Shown here: positions 42,589 to 51,422 of the stretch, one piece after another
How the letters are laid out: each line of letters begins with the position of its first letter
How positions within the stretch are numbered: position 1 is the first letter of the stretch
NCBI RefSeq assembly: GCF_036226525.1
Contig: NZ_CP108487.1
Location: 1,860,001 to 1,924,000, forward strand
Direction: 5' to 3'
DNA length: 64,000 nucleotides
Source: Kribbella sp. NBC_01245
GTDB taxonomy: Bacteria > Actinomycetota > Actinomycetes > Propionibacteriales > Kribbellaceae
The notes under the pieces: generated by a model
What the model saw: the letters and a program-made list of their open reading frames with translations, nothing else
Databases searched by the model: none
Told to the model about the DNA's origin: nothing
Position numbers and translations under genes: made by a program

Positions 42589-43809
42589 ATGAATGCGCAG
42601 CCGCCGGTCACCTCAGAAGCCTCACCGAATCGCCCGACCCTGCTGGTCACCCTGACCGGTACGGATCGTCCGGGCCTGACCTCGGCGGTGCTCACCACAC
42701 TGGCCGGGAAGAACCTCGAGGTGATCGACGCCGAGCAGGTGGTGCTGCGTGGTCATCTCGTCCTCGGTGTGCTGCTCAACGCACCCCGCGACGACTCGTC
42801 GCTGAAGGCGGAGCTGGCCCAACTCGCCGCCGACCTGGACGTCGAGATCGAGGTCAACGTCGGTCTCGGCGACAACGAGCCGCGTCGCAAAGGCCGTAGC
42901 GGTGTCACCGTCATCGGCCATCCCCTCACCGCCGCTCAACTCGCCGCGATCGCCGGCCGCATCGCCGATACGGGCGCCAACATCGACCGCATCAGCCGCA
43001 TGGCGCGGTACCCGGTGACGGCCATCGAGATCGCGGTCTCGGGTGCCGACCCGGAATCCCTGCGTACGGTCCTCGCGCTCGAAGGTGTCGCCCAAGGCGT
43101 CGACGTCGCCGTACAGGCCGGCGGTCTCTACCGGCGGTCCAAGCGGCTGATCGTGATGGACGTCGACTCGACCCTGATCCAGGGCGAGGTGATCGAGATG
43201 CTCGCCGCCCACGCTGGCCGCGAGGCCGAGGTCGCCGCTGTCACCGAGCAGGCGATGCGCGGTGAACTCGATTTCGCCGACTCCCTTCGCTCGCGCGTTG
43301 CGACTTTGAAGGGCCTCGACGCCTCGGTCCTCGACAAGGTGTACGACGCGATCGAGCTCGCGCCCGGCGCCCGTACGTTGGTCCGAACCCTCAAGCGCCT
43401 CGGCTACCACTTCGCCATCGTGAGCGGCGGCTTCAGTCACATCACCGACCGCCTCGCGGCCGACCTCGGCATCGACTTCGCCATGGCCAACGAACTCGAG
43501 ATCGTCGACGGCCTGCTCACCGGCCGCGTCATCGGCGACATCGTCGACCGGGCGGGTAAGGCGACGGCGTTACGCCGGTTCGCCACGTCGCTGGACATCC
43601 CGTTGTCCCAGACGGTCGCGATCGGCGACGGCGCCAACGACCTCGACATGCTCGCCGCCGCGGGGCTGGGCGTCGCGTTCAACGCCAAGCCCATCGTCCG
43701 CGACGCCGCCGACACCCACCTCTCGGTCCCCTACCTCGACACGATCCTCTACCTCCTCGGCATCAAACGCGAAGAGGTCGAAGCCGCCGACGCCGACCAC
43801 CACCACTGA
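42589..43809 (+). CDS. serB: Phosphoserine phosphatase with N-terminal ACT domains
   Basis: 406 aa. Two ACT-like modules (TLTGTDRPGLTSAVLTTLAGKN and VTVIGHPLTAAQLAAIAGRIAD) precede a HAD-fold phosphatase: catalytic DVDSTLIQGE (Asp nucleophile), SGGFSHI, and GDGANDLDMLAAAGLG with the Mg-binding Asp. It makes serine from phosphoserine; the ACT domains suggest serine feedback as in mycobacterial SerB2. The ATG at 42589 (MNAQPPVTS) is the start; the frame is open further upstream without support. Confidence 0.95.
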   Translation: MNAQPPVTSEASPNRPTLLVTLTGTDRPGLTSAVLTTLAGKNLEVIDAEQVVLRGHLVLGVLLNAPRDDSSLKAELAQLAADLDVEIEVNVGLGDNEPRRKGRSGVTVIGHPLTAAQLAAIAGRIADTGANIDRISRMARYPVTAIEIAVSGADPESLRTVLALEGVAQGVDVAVQAGGLYRRSKRLIVMDVDSTLIQGEVIEMLAAHAGREAEVAAVTEQAMRGELDFADSLRSRVATLKGLDASVLDKVYDAIELAPGARTLVRTLKRLGYHFAIVSGGFSHITDRLAADLGIDFAMANELEIVDGLLTGRVIGDIVDRAGKATALRRFATSLDIPLSQTVAIGDGANDLDMLAAAGLGVAFNAKPIVRDAADTHLSVPYLDTILYLLGIKREEVEAADADHHH

Positions 43810-43875
43810 TCACTTCAGCGGGTTGGGTGGCTGCGGCGTTCTCCAGCCGTCGCAACCACCCTCGCCGTCAGCTGA

Positions 43876-44226
43876 TCACTTGACCTCGCACGGCAGCCCC
43901 ATGCTCTCGTAGCCACCGTCGGACTTGTGCCGCCACAGCTGCGCACAGACGTTGGTGCCGTTTGCGGGCTGGTCGTTCCAGAGGGTCTCGCGGTTGCCGC
44001 CGAAGTACTGGTAGCCACCGGTCGAGCGGTGAACGCCCGGGTAGAAGATGTCCATGTGGTACGTGCCGTTCGGGCCACAGTTGTGCTGCGTGTAGACGTG
44101 GCCGTCACGGAAGCTGACGTACGCGCAGCCGTTCTGACCCGCCGAGGCCGTCGTGGCCATAGTGACCGTCGAAGCGACAACAACGGCACCGGCAAATGCG
44201 GCGCGGACGAGGGTCTTGCCGATCAT
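43876..44226 (-). CDS. Small secreted protein, four cysteines, unknown function
   Basis: 116 aa. A Sec signal peptide (GKTLVRAAFAGAVVVASTVTMATTASA) should be cleaved after ASA, leaving about 85 residues rich in Gly, Tyr and His with four Cys (CAYVSF, HNCGPNG, NVCAQLW, GLPCEVK) that could form two disulfides. A very strong ribosome site (GGGAGGT) precedes the ATG at 44226. No known domain recognised. It is convergent with serB and lies next to a secreted glucanase gene on the other strand. Confidence 0.78.
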   Translation of the reverse strand: MIGKTLVRAAFAGAVVVASTVTMATTASAGQNGCAYVSFRDGHVYTQHNCGPNGTYHMDIFYPGVHRSTGGYQYFGGNRETLWNDQPANGTNVCAQLWRHKSDGGYESMGLPCEVK

Positions 44227-44389
44227 GGTGAAACCTCCCTTTGAGATCCGGACAGTGCTGCGATGAGGCCTCATCACGCGATCGGACCGATCGAGCAGTG
44301 AAGCTAGCAACGCCTTTCCGCCCCCGAAAACCCCTTTCGGTACCCATGAAAACCAGGTCATAACTCCACTGAAACGTCCGCTTGAACTA

Positions 44390-44405
44390 TTCGATTGAGA
44401 TCGAA
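44390..44405. promoter_or_regulatory. Small dyad upstream of the GH16 gene
   Basis: TTCGAT-TGAG-ATCGAA, 6-bp arms, lies between the divergent secreted-protein and glucanase genes, 171 bp upstream of the glucanase ATG. It could be a LacI-type half-site pair; weak evidence. Confidence 0.25.
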
Positions 44406-44575
44406 CCCGCAACTTTTCCGCCTCCTACGGCATCGCGCCGCGACAGTGGCGGGATGCCGACAGGTGACGAAGTGTTGACGGTGGGTGATGAGAGCGCTTT
44501 CATGTGGCTGTGCCGGTACGACGGTCGCGGACAACCGCCCTGCGGCGTGTGCCGGCGGGATCTGGAGGTCGGCTC

Positions 44576-45988
44576 ATGCGCATACGGTTTCGCCAGATGT
44601 TCAACCGGCAGCAGATGTTCAACCGGCAGCGGACGGCGTTGATCGCGGGAGCGGCGGCGTTGGTGGTTGCCGTTCCGGTGGGGATTGCCGCGCAAGCGAG
44701 TGTGCCGCCACCTCCGCCGGGCTGGACGATGGTTTGGAGCGACGACTTCACCGGTGGCGCGAATACGTTGCCTTCGTCGGCCAACTGGATCATCGACCTC
44801 GGCCATAGCTATCCGGGCGGCCCGGCCAACTGGGGTACGGGCGAGAAGCAGAGCTTTACCAACAGCACGCAGAACGTCGCCCACGACGGCGCCGGCAATC
44901 TCCGCATCACCCCGCTGCGCGATGGCGCGGGCAACTGGACGTCGGCCCGGATCGAGACTCAGCGCAGCAACTTCCGGCCACCAGCGGGCGGCGTACTGGC
45001 GATCGAGGGCCGGATCCAGATGCCCAACGTCACCGGCAATGCCGCGCTCGGCTATTGGCCCGCTTTCTGGGCACTCGGATCGCCCTACCGCGGCAACTAC
45101 TGGAACTGGCCGGGCATTGGCGAGTTCGACATCATGGAGAACGTCAACGGCATCAACTCGGTCTGGGCCGTTCTGCACTGCGGCGTCAACCCCGGCGGCC
45201 CGTGTAACGAGACCTCCGGCATCGGCGCCAACCGGGCCTGCCCGGGTTCGAGCTGCCAGTCGGCCTTCCACACTTACCGGTTCGAGTGGGACACGAGCAT
45301 CAGTCCGAACCAGCTCCGGTGGTACGTCGACGGCCAGCAGTTCCACAGCGTCAGCCAGTCTCAGCTCCCAGCGGACACCTGGGCCAACATGACGAACCAC
45401 GCGGGGTACTTCATCCTGCTGAACGTCTCGATCGGCGGAGCCTTCCCCGACGCCCTGGCCGGCCCCACGCCGACAGCGGCAACAGTGCCGGGCCGTCCCA
45501 TGCTTGTGGACTACGTGGCCGTCTCAACGCGTGGAGGTGGCACGCAACCGCCTACGACTCCCCCGCCGGGTGGTGGCGGTAGTGCGTACAGCACCATCCA
45601 GGCCGAGTCGTACAACCAGCAAGGCGGTGTGATGGTCGAAGGCACAACCGACAGCGGTGGCGGCCAGAACCTCGGCGCTATCGGCAACGGCGACTGGGCG
45701 CTCTACCAACGGATCGACTTCGGCAGTACGGCGGCCAGGCAGTTCAACGCACGAGTGGCGTCCGGAGCGGGCGGTGGCGTCAGTGGCCTAGTAGAAGTCC
45801 GTCTGGACAGTAGAAGCAACCCACCGATTGGCAGCTTCGCCATAGCCAACACCGGGGGCTGGCAGAGCTGGCGAACCGTCCCAGCCAACATCAGCGGCGT
45901 AACCGGCGTACACGACGTCTACCTCACCTTCACCAGCGGGCAGCCGTCAGACTTCGTCAACGTCAACTGGTTCACCTTCGCCAGGTAG
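44576..45988 (+). CDS. Secreted GH16 endo-beta-1,3-glucanase with C-terminal CBM6
   Basis: 470 aa. Signal peptide (TALIAGAAALVVAVPVGIAAQA) after a basic N-terminus that contains a tandem MFNRQ duplication. The GH16 catalytic motif EFDIMEN supplies Glu183, Asp185 and Glu188 (nucleophile and acid/base). A Pro/Gly linker near residue 320 leads to a CBM6-type sugar-binding domain (IQAESYNQQGGVMVEG...GNGDWALYQRIDFG). The laminarinase-like architecture suggests attack on fungal or algal beta-glucan. GGAGGT lies 6 bases before the ATG. The next gene starts 3 bp after its stop. Confidence 0.93.
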   Translation: MRIRFRQMFNRQQMFNRQRTALIAGAAALVVAVPVGIAAQASVPPPPPGWTMVWSDDFTGGANTLPSSANWIIDLGHSYPGGPANWGTGEKQSFTNSTQNVAHDGAGNLRITPLRDGAGNWTSARIETQRSNFRPPAGGVLAIEGRIQMPNVTGNAALGYWPAFWALGSPYRGNYWNWPGIGEFDIMENVNGINSVWAVLHCGVNPGGPCNETSGIGANRACPGSSCQSAFHTYRFEWDTSISPNQLRWYVDGQQFHSVSQSQLPADTWANMTNHAGYFILLNVSIGGAFPDALAGPTPTAATVPGRPMLVDYVAVSTRGGGTQPPTTPPPGGGGSAYSTIQAESYNQQGGVMVEGTTDSGGGQNLGAIGNGDWALYQRIDFGSTAARQFNARVASGAGGGVSGLVEVRLDSRSNPPIGSFAIANTGGWQSWRTVPANISGVTGVHDVYLTFTSGQPSDFVNVNWFTFAR

Positions 45989-45991
45989 ACC

Positions 45992-46903
45992 ATGCGGAAG
46001 CTCATAGCGGTAGTAGCGCTGGTAGCCCTCACAGCCTGCTCAAACCAAGGCAGCCAGCATGTAGACCACAGCGCTCACGGCGGCGCTCCTGACCCGGAAC
46101 AAGCGGCAGCGATGGTCGCCCAGCAACAGGCACCTGTACGCGGCTCAGAGTTCCGTGCCGAATGCAGAAGCAGTCACCGAGCCGGAGACGACCCCATCGT
46201 CTTCCCAGGCCAGTCTGGCGGATCACACATCCACGAGTTCTTCGGTAACCGCACCACCAACGCCAACTCGACACTGCAGTCCCTGCGCCTCGGTGGCACC
46301 AACTGCGACCCGGTGGCGGACAAGTCGGCCTACTGGGTCCCCACCCTCTACAAGAACGGCCAACCCGTAGCACCCGAGCGAGTGACCATCTACTACCAAG
46401 GCATCACCGAGAATACGAAGGCCGTCGCCTACCCACAGGGCCTCCGTTACGTCATAGGCAATGCCCTGGCCACCAGTCCGGACCAGAACCCCGCAGCCCG
46501 CTGGTCCTGCGTAGGTCAGACCCCGTCGAGTCGGGACTTCCTGAACTGTCCGGCCGGCACCAAGCTCGAGAACTACCTGGACTTCCCGACGTGCTGGGAT
46601 GGCTCCAGGCTCGACTCCCCGAACCACAAGGACCACATGGCGTTCGCGATCGGTAGTACGTGCCCGGCCAGCCACCCGGTTGTCGTACCGCGTCTGGAGT
46701 TCCTGATCACGTATCCGGTCAATGGGACGGGCCTGACGCTTGCAGGCACTCGTAACGGGACCAACGTCCTCACGGCACCCGGCTACACCTTCCACGGCGA
46801 CTTCCTGAACGTGTGGGATCCCGCCGAGCTGGAACGTCGCGTCAGCGGCTGTATCCGGGCCGGCTACGTCTGCGGCACGGACGGCAACCCCATCCAGCAG
46901 TAG
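45992..46903 (+). CDS. DUF1996 lipoprotein
   Basis: 303 aa. A lipoprotein signal (RKLIAVVALVALTAC, lipobox LTAC) anchors it outside the membrane. The DUF1996 domain follows: SEFRAECRSSHRAGDDPIVFPG, SHIHEFFGN, then WVPTLY and DFPTCWDGSRLDSPNHKDHMAF. The domain is best known in fungi, often in secreted or wall-linked proteins, and has no established activity. It is cotranscribed with the GH16 glucanase, so a role in binding or processing glucan is a fair inference. Seven or more Cys suggest disulfides. Confidence 0.88.
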   Translation: MRKLIAVVALVALTACSNQGSQHVDHSAHGGAPDPEQAAAMVAQQQAPVRGSEFRAECRSSHRAGDDPIVFPGQSGGSHIHEFFGNRTTNANSTLQSLRLGGTNCDPVADKSAYWVPTLYKNGQPVAPERVTIYYQGITENTKAVAYPQGLRYVIGNALATSPDQNPAARWSCVGQTPSSRDFLNCPAGTKLENYLDFPTCWDGSRLDSPNHKDHMAFAIGSTCPASHPVVVPRLEFLITYPVNGTGLTLAGTRNGTNVLTAPGYTFHGDFLNVWDPAELERRVSGCIRAGYVCGTDGNPIQQ

Positions 46904-46923
46904 ACAGCAGCAGCCGCCGCAGG

Positions 46924-46958
46924 ATGGCGACTCCGGTCTGGTCGATCGGAGTCGCCAT
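46924..46958 (+). terminator. Hairpin terminator after the DUF1996 gene
   Basis: A perfect 12-bp stem, ATGGCGACTCCG and its complement, with an 11-nt loop, lies 21 bp after the stop codon and before cphB. There is no T-run. Confidence 0.7.
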
Positions 46959-46994
46959 ACCATCCCTGGAGGCCGGAGCACCTATCCTTCGCGT

Positions 46995-48023
46995 ATGTCT
47001 GAACAGCATGGCGAGAGACAGGTGGCGGGCCGGGGGGCCCTGTTTGCGATCGGTGGCGCGGAGGACAAGCTCAAGAAGCGGATGGTCCTCCAGGAGTTCG
47101 TCGACGCCGCAGGTGGCTCTGAGGCCCGCATCGTGGTGGTACCGACAGCGTCGGCTCTAGGGCCCGACGTGGTCGACGTGTACTCCGCGCTCTTCTCGGC
47201 GCTTGGCGCGAAGCAGGTCGTCGGAGTGCGTCCCGAGACTCGTGAGGACGCAGAGGACCCGGCGTTCGTCGAGCCCTTGCACACGGCCACTGGCATCTTC
47301 ATGACCGGTGGTAACCAGCTCAAGCTGTCCGGCGTCGTCTCCGGTACGGCGTTCGGCAAGGCCGTCACCGACGCGCACGCCCGTGGCGCCACAGTCGGTG
47401 GTACGTCGGCCGGCGCGAGCATTCTCGCCGAGCACATGATCGCGTTCGGCCGCGCGGGCGCCACCCCGCGGCAGCGGATGAGCCAGCTCGCGAGCGGCCT
47501 CGGCCTGGTCCAGGGCGCGATCGTCGACCAGCACTTCGCCCAGCGAAACCGGTACGGCCGACTGCTCTCCCTGGTGGCGCAGTCCCCCGGGCTGCTCGGC
47601 ATCGGCGTCGACGAGGACACGGCCGCCGTCGTCCATGGCGATCACCTCGAGGTCGTCGGCCGAGGTGCCGTCACGATCTTCGATGGCAGCCACATCACCA
47701 CCAACGCCCACCACGCGAAGCGTTCCGAGACCCTGCTGGCGTCGGGCGTCGTACTGCACGTCCTGCCGGCCGGCGCGACGTTCAACCTCAAGGCCCGGGC
47801 ACTCGTGTCGTACGGCGGTCAGCCCCCGGCCGAAGAGCTCGAGGAGATCGAGCGGGCCGAGGCCGACCTCAGGGCGCTCGCGGCCGAGATCGCGGCGGAC
47901 GGCGTCTCCCCGGCGTACTACGCCGAGCGCAAGCGCCGTGCGGCCAGTCGCAGGCCGAAGAAGGCCGCCGAGATCGTCGTACCGGAAGACAACCCTCCAA
48001 AAATAGACAGTGGGAGCGCATGA
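46995..48023 (+). CDS. cphB: Cyanophycinase
   Basis: 342 aa serine peptidase of family S51, cutting the beta-Asp-Arg polymer cyanophycin to dipeptides. The nucleophile Ser138 lies in VGGTSAGASIL; FAIGGAEDK, FMTGGNQLKL and IVDQHFAQRNRYGRLL match cyanophycinase. No signal peptide, so it acts inside the cell. The C-terminus has a charged 60-residue extension (EELEEIERAEADLRAL...KRRAASRRPKKAAE). It overlaps cphA by 4 bp (ATGA), so synthesis and breakdown enzymes are coupled. Confidence 0.95.
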   Translation: MSEQHGERQVAGRGALFAIGGAEDKLKKRMVLQEFVDAAGGSEARIVVVPTASALGPDVVDVYSALFSALGAKQVVGVRPETREDAEDPAFVEPLHTATGIFMTGGNQLKLSGVVSGTAFGKAVTDAHARGATVGGTSAGASILAEHMIAFGRAGATPRQRMSQLASGLGLVQGAIVDQHFAQRNRYGRLLSLVAQSPGLLGIGVDEDTAAVVHGDHLEVVGRGAVTIFDGSHITTNAHHAKRSETLLASGVVLHVLPAGATFNLKARALVSYGGQPPAEELEEIERAEADLRALAAEIAADGVSPAYYAERKRRAASRRPKKAAEIVVPEDNPPKIDSGSA

Positions 48024-50812
48024 ACGAAGAGCAGGGCACCCGGCCCAGCCCCGACCTGAAGATCATCGAGACGCGGGTCTACCGCGGTCCGAATATCTGG
48101 AGTTACGAGCCGGCCATCCATCTGGTGGTCGATCTCGGCTCGCTGGAGGATTTCCCGTCGAACACGATCGACGGCTTCACCGAGGGTCTCCTGGCGCATC
48201 TTCCCCGGTTGGATCAGCATCATTGCTCGCGCGGCAAGAAGGGCGGCTTCATCGAGCGCCTGGACGAAGGGACCTGGCTCGGCCATATCGCCGAGCACGT
48301 GTCACTCCAGCTGCAGCAGGAGGCCGGGCACGATATGCGCCGCGGCAAGACCCGGCAGGTCAAAGGCGTGCCCGGGCGGTACAACATCATCTACTCGTAC
48401 GCCGATGAGGCCGTCGGTCTGGCGGCCGGCGAGCTCGCCGTACGGTTCGTCAACCACCTCGTCCAGCCGGAACCCGACTTCGACTTCACCACCGAGCTCG
48501 AGCGGTTCATCAAGCAGGCCGAGCGAACCGCCTTCGGCCCGTCCACGCAGGCCATCGTCGAAGAGGCGATGTCGCGGGACATCCCGTGGATCCGGCTGAA
48601 CAAGTTCTCGCTGGTCCAGCTCGGCCAGGGTGTGCACGCGAAGCGGATCCGGGCCACGATGACGTCCGAGACCGGCTCGATCGCGGTGGACGTTGCCGGC
48701 GACAAGGACCTCACCACCCGGCTGCTCGCCTCGGCGGGCCTGCCCGTGCCCCGGTCGGACTCGGTCCGTACCGTCGAGGACGCGGTCAGCGTGGCGAACA
48801 AGATCGGTTATCCCGTCGTCTGCAAGCCCCTCGACGGCAACCACGGCCGCGGCGTCTGCCTGAACCTGCAGAGCGCCGACGACGTACGCGAGGCCTTCCC
48901 GATCGCGGCCGACCAGTCCCGGCGCGGCTGGGTCATCGTCGAGAACTTCGTCACCGGCAAGGACTACCGCTGCCTGATCATCAACGGGCGGATGGAGGCC
49001 ATCGCCGAGCGCGTCCCGGCCCACGTCGTCGGTAACGGCGAGCACTCGGTAGCCGAGCTGGTCGAGATCACCAACGCCGATCCGCGCCGAGGTGTCGGGC
49101 ACGAGAAGATCCTGACCCGGATCACGATCAACGCCGCCGCGGTCGAGCTGGTCCGCACTCAGGGCTTCGAGATGGACGACATCCCGCCCGCGGACACGAT
49201 GGTGAAACTGACGCTCACCGGCAACATGTCCACCGGTGGCATCTCGATCGACCGCACCTTCGAGGCGCACCCGGAGAACGTCGAGATCGCCGAAGAGGCC
49301 GCCCGGATGATCGGTCTCGACATCGCCGGCATCGACTTCATCTGTCCCGATATCGCCCAGCCGGTGCGTGAGACCGGTGGCGCGATCTGCGAGGTCAACG
49401 CCGCGCCGGGCTTCCGGATGCACACCCACCCGACCATCGGCGACCCGCAGTACATCGCGAAACCCGTGGTGGACATGCTGTTCCCGCCGGGTGCGCCGAG
49501 CCGGATCCCGATCGTGGCCGTCACCGGTACGAACGGTAAGACGACCACCTCCCGGATGATCAGCCACGTCTTCAAGGGCCTCGGTCACAAGGTCGGCATG
49601 ACCTCAACCGACGGCGTCGTGATCGACGAGCGACTGGTCATCCGCGCGGACGCGTCCGGCCCGAAGTCGGCCCGGATGGTCTTGCAGAACCCGCGCGTCG
49701 ACCTGGCCGTGTTCGAGGTGGCTCGCGGCGGCATCCTGCGCGAGGGCCTCGGCTATGAGCGCAACGACGTCGCCGTCGTACTCAACATCCAGCCCGACCA
49801 CCTCGGCATGCGCGGTATCGACACCCTCGAACAGCTCGCCGACGTGAAGGCCGTCCTGGTCGAGGCCGTGCCCCGGACCGGCTTCGCCGTACTGAATGCC
49901 GACGATCCACTGGTACGTCGGATGCGCAGGCGGTGCTCCGGTCAGATCGTCTGGTTCAGCGTCGCGGAGGCCGGCAGCGAGGTCCGCGAGTACATCGAGA
50001 GCCATTGCCGTCGCGGCGGCCGGGCCGTCGTCCTCGACCGGTCCGACCTCGGCGACATGATCGTGGTGAAGCACGGACGCCGTTCGATGCAGCTGGCCTG
50101 GACGCACCTGCTGCCGTCGACCTTCGGCGGCCGGGCCATGATGAACGTGCAGAACGCGATGGCCGCCGCGGCCGCCGCCTTCGCCGCGGGAGCTCCGCTG
50201 CACGACATCCGGCAGGGCCTGCGCACGTTCGCGACGTCGTACTACCTGTCCCCCGGCCGGTTGAACGAGATCCAGGTCGACGGGCGCACGGTCATCGTCG
50301 ACTACTGCCACAACGCGCCGGCGATGCGGATGCTGGGCGATTTCGTGGACAAGCTCGGCGACAACCTCGGCCAGTCGTCAGACCTCGGCCGGCCGTCCCG
50401 GATCGGCGTGATCGCGACAGCCGGCGACCGGCGCGACGACGACATGCGCGAACTGGGCGAGGTCGCCGCGCAGCACTTCGACGTGGTGATCGTGCGGGAG
50501 GACGTCCGGTTGCGCGGGCGAAAGGCAGGCGAGTCGGCCGAGTTGATCACCGAAGGCGTACGTCGGGCGATGGAGAACGGCGCCCGGTGCCGACAGGTCG
50601 AGGCCGTGCTGGACGAGCTCACGGCGGTCCGGCACGCGCTGACCCGGTCCAACCCGGGCGATCTGGTCATCCTTTGCGTTGACCAGCACCAGACCGTTCT
50701 GGCCGAGCTCGAGTCCGTCTCGCACCTGGCCCAGGCCGGCGCGCGCTCGGGTGACGAAGGCGGCGACCCCGACTTCGTCAAGCCGGAAGGTGAACCAACC
50801 GACGCGAGTTAG
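48020..50812 (+). CDS. cphA: Cyanophycin synthetase
   Basis: 930 aa, full length. Three domains: an N-terminal polymer-binding domain (1-160, ETRVYRGPNIWSYEPAIHL), an ATP-grasp domain adding Asp to the backbone (about 200-490, YPVVCKPLDGNHGRGVCLN, ICEVNAAPGFRMH), and a Mur-ligase-like domain adding Arg to the side chain (P-loop GTNGKTT at 503-509, DYCHNAPAM near 770). It stores nitrogen as multi-L-arginyl-poly-L-aspartate granules without ribosomes. Uncommon outside cyanobacteria but known in some heterotrophs. A partial paralogue is encoded at 53003-54700. Confidence 0.97.
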   Translation: MNEEQGTRPSPDLKIIETRVYRGPNIWSYEPAIHLVVDLGSLEDFPSNTIDGFTEGLLAHLPRLDQHHCSRGKKGGFIERLDEGTWLGHIAEHVSLQLQQEAGHDMRRGKTRQVKGVPGRYNIIYSYADEAVGLAAGELAVRFVNHLVQPEPDFDFTTELERFIKQAERTAFGPSTQAIVEEAMSRDIPWIRLNKFSLVQLGQGVHAKRIRATMTSETGSIAVDVAGDKDLTTRLLASAGLPVPRSDSVRTVEDAVSVANKIGYPVVCKPLDGNHGRGVCLNLQSADDVREAFPIAADQSRRGWVIVENFVTGKDYRCLIINGRMEAIAERVPAHVVGNGEHSVAELVEITNADPRRGVGHEKILTRITINAAAVELVRTQGFEMDDIPPADTMVKLTLTGNMSTGGISIDRTFEAHPENVEIAEEAARMIGLDIAGIDFICPDIAQPVRETGGAICEVNAAPGFRMHTHPTIGDPQYIAKPVVDMLFPPGAPSRIPIVAVTGTNGKTTTSRMISHVFKGLGHKVGMTSTDGVVIDERLVIRADASGPKSARMVLQNPRVDLAVFEVARGGILREGLGYERNDVAVVLNIQPDHLGMRGIDTLEQLADVKAVLVEAVPRTGFAVLNADDPLVRRMRRRCSGQIVWFSVAEAGSEVREYIESHCRRGGRAVVLDRSDLGDMIVVKHGRRSMQLAWTHLLPSTFGGRAMMNVQNAMAAAAAAFAAGAPLHDIRQGLRTFATSYYLSPGRLNEIQVDGRTVIVDYCHNAPAMRMLGDFVDKLGDNLGQSSDLGRPSRIGVIATAGDRRDDDMRELGEVAAQHFDVVIVREDVRLRGRKAGESAELITEGVRRAMENGARCRQVEAVLDELTAVRHALTRSNPGDLVILCVDQHQTVLAELESVSHLAQAGARSGDEGGDPDFVKPEGEPTDAS

Positions 50813-50864
50813 CGTCAACGTCATCGGAGTCCCACCTCGTTGTTGGGATGAGGAAGGGACACCG

Positions 50865-51422
50865 ATGACTTATCAATCCGTATCCGGGCGGGATCCGGGC
50901 GACGGCTTCGACGCCTTCGTCCGGGCCCGCTGGACCGCGACCGCGCGACTCGCCTATGCGCTCACGCTCGACCATCAGAAGGCCGAGGATCTCGCGCAGG
51001 AGTCGTTCGCGAAACTCTGGTTCCACTGGAAGAAAGTCGGCGCGGAGAACCCGGACGGGTATCTGCGCCGCGTGGTCACCACCACGTTCTTGTCCGGACG
51101 GCGCCGCCGGTGGATCGGCGAGCGCCCGACCGCCGTACTGCCGGATCACCCGGTCGGGCCTGAGACTGGCCGCATCGATGACCAGCAGGCGCTGCGGCAG
51201 GCCATGGCCCGGCTCAGTCCGCGCCAGCGTGCCGCCGTCTATCTCCGGTATGCCGAGGATCTGCCTGAGCAGGTCGTCGCCGAGCTGATCGGCTGTTCCG
51301 TCGGCACCGTCAAGACCCATGCGAGCCGGGGTCTGGCCGCACTGCGCGGCGACAACGCGCTCGATCCCAACACATTTGACGAGCCCGGCGCGTTCGCCGG
51401 GATCGCGGAAGGCCGTGCCTGA
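50865..51422 (+). CDS. ECF sigma factor, SigE (TIGR02983-like) family
   Basis: 185 aa. Region 2 ([41 protein letters not shown]) and region 4 ([48 protein letters not shown]) are intact. AGGAAGGGACACC precedes the ATG, giving a close ribosome site. Its TGA overlaps the ATG of the next gene (TGATG), a membrane protein that sits where an anti-sigma factor would be encoded. Probably an envelope or signal-responsive sigma factor; its regulon is unknown. Confidence 0.92.
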   Translation: MTYQSVSGRDPGDGFDAFVRARWTATARLAYALTLDHQKAEDLAQESFAKLWFHWKKVGAENPDGYLRRVVTTTFLSGRRRRWIGERPTAVLPDHPVGPETGRIDDQQALRQAMARLSPRQRAAVYLRYAEDLPEQVVAELIGCSVGTVKTHASRGLAALRGDNALDPNTFDEPGAFAGIAEGRA

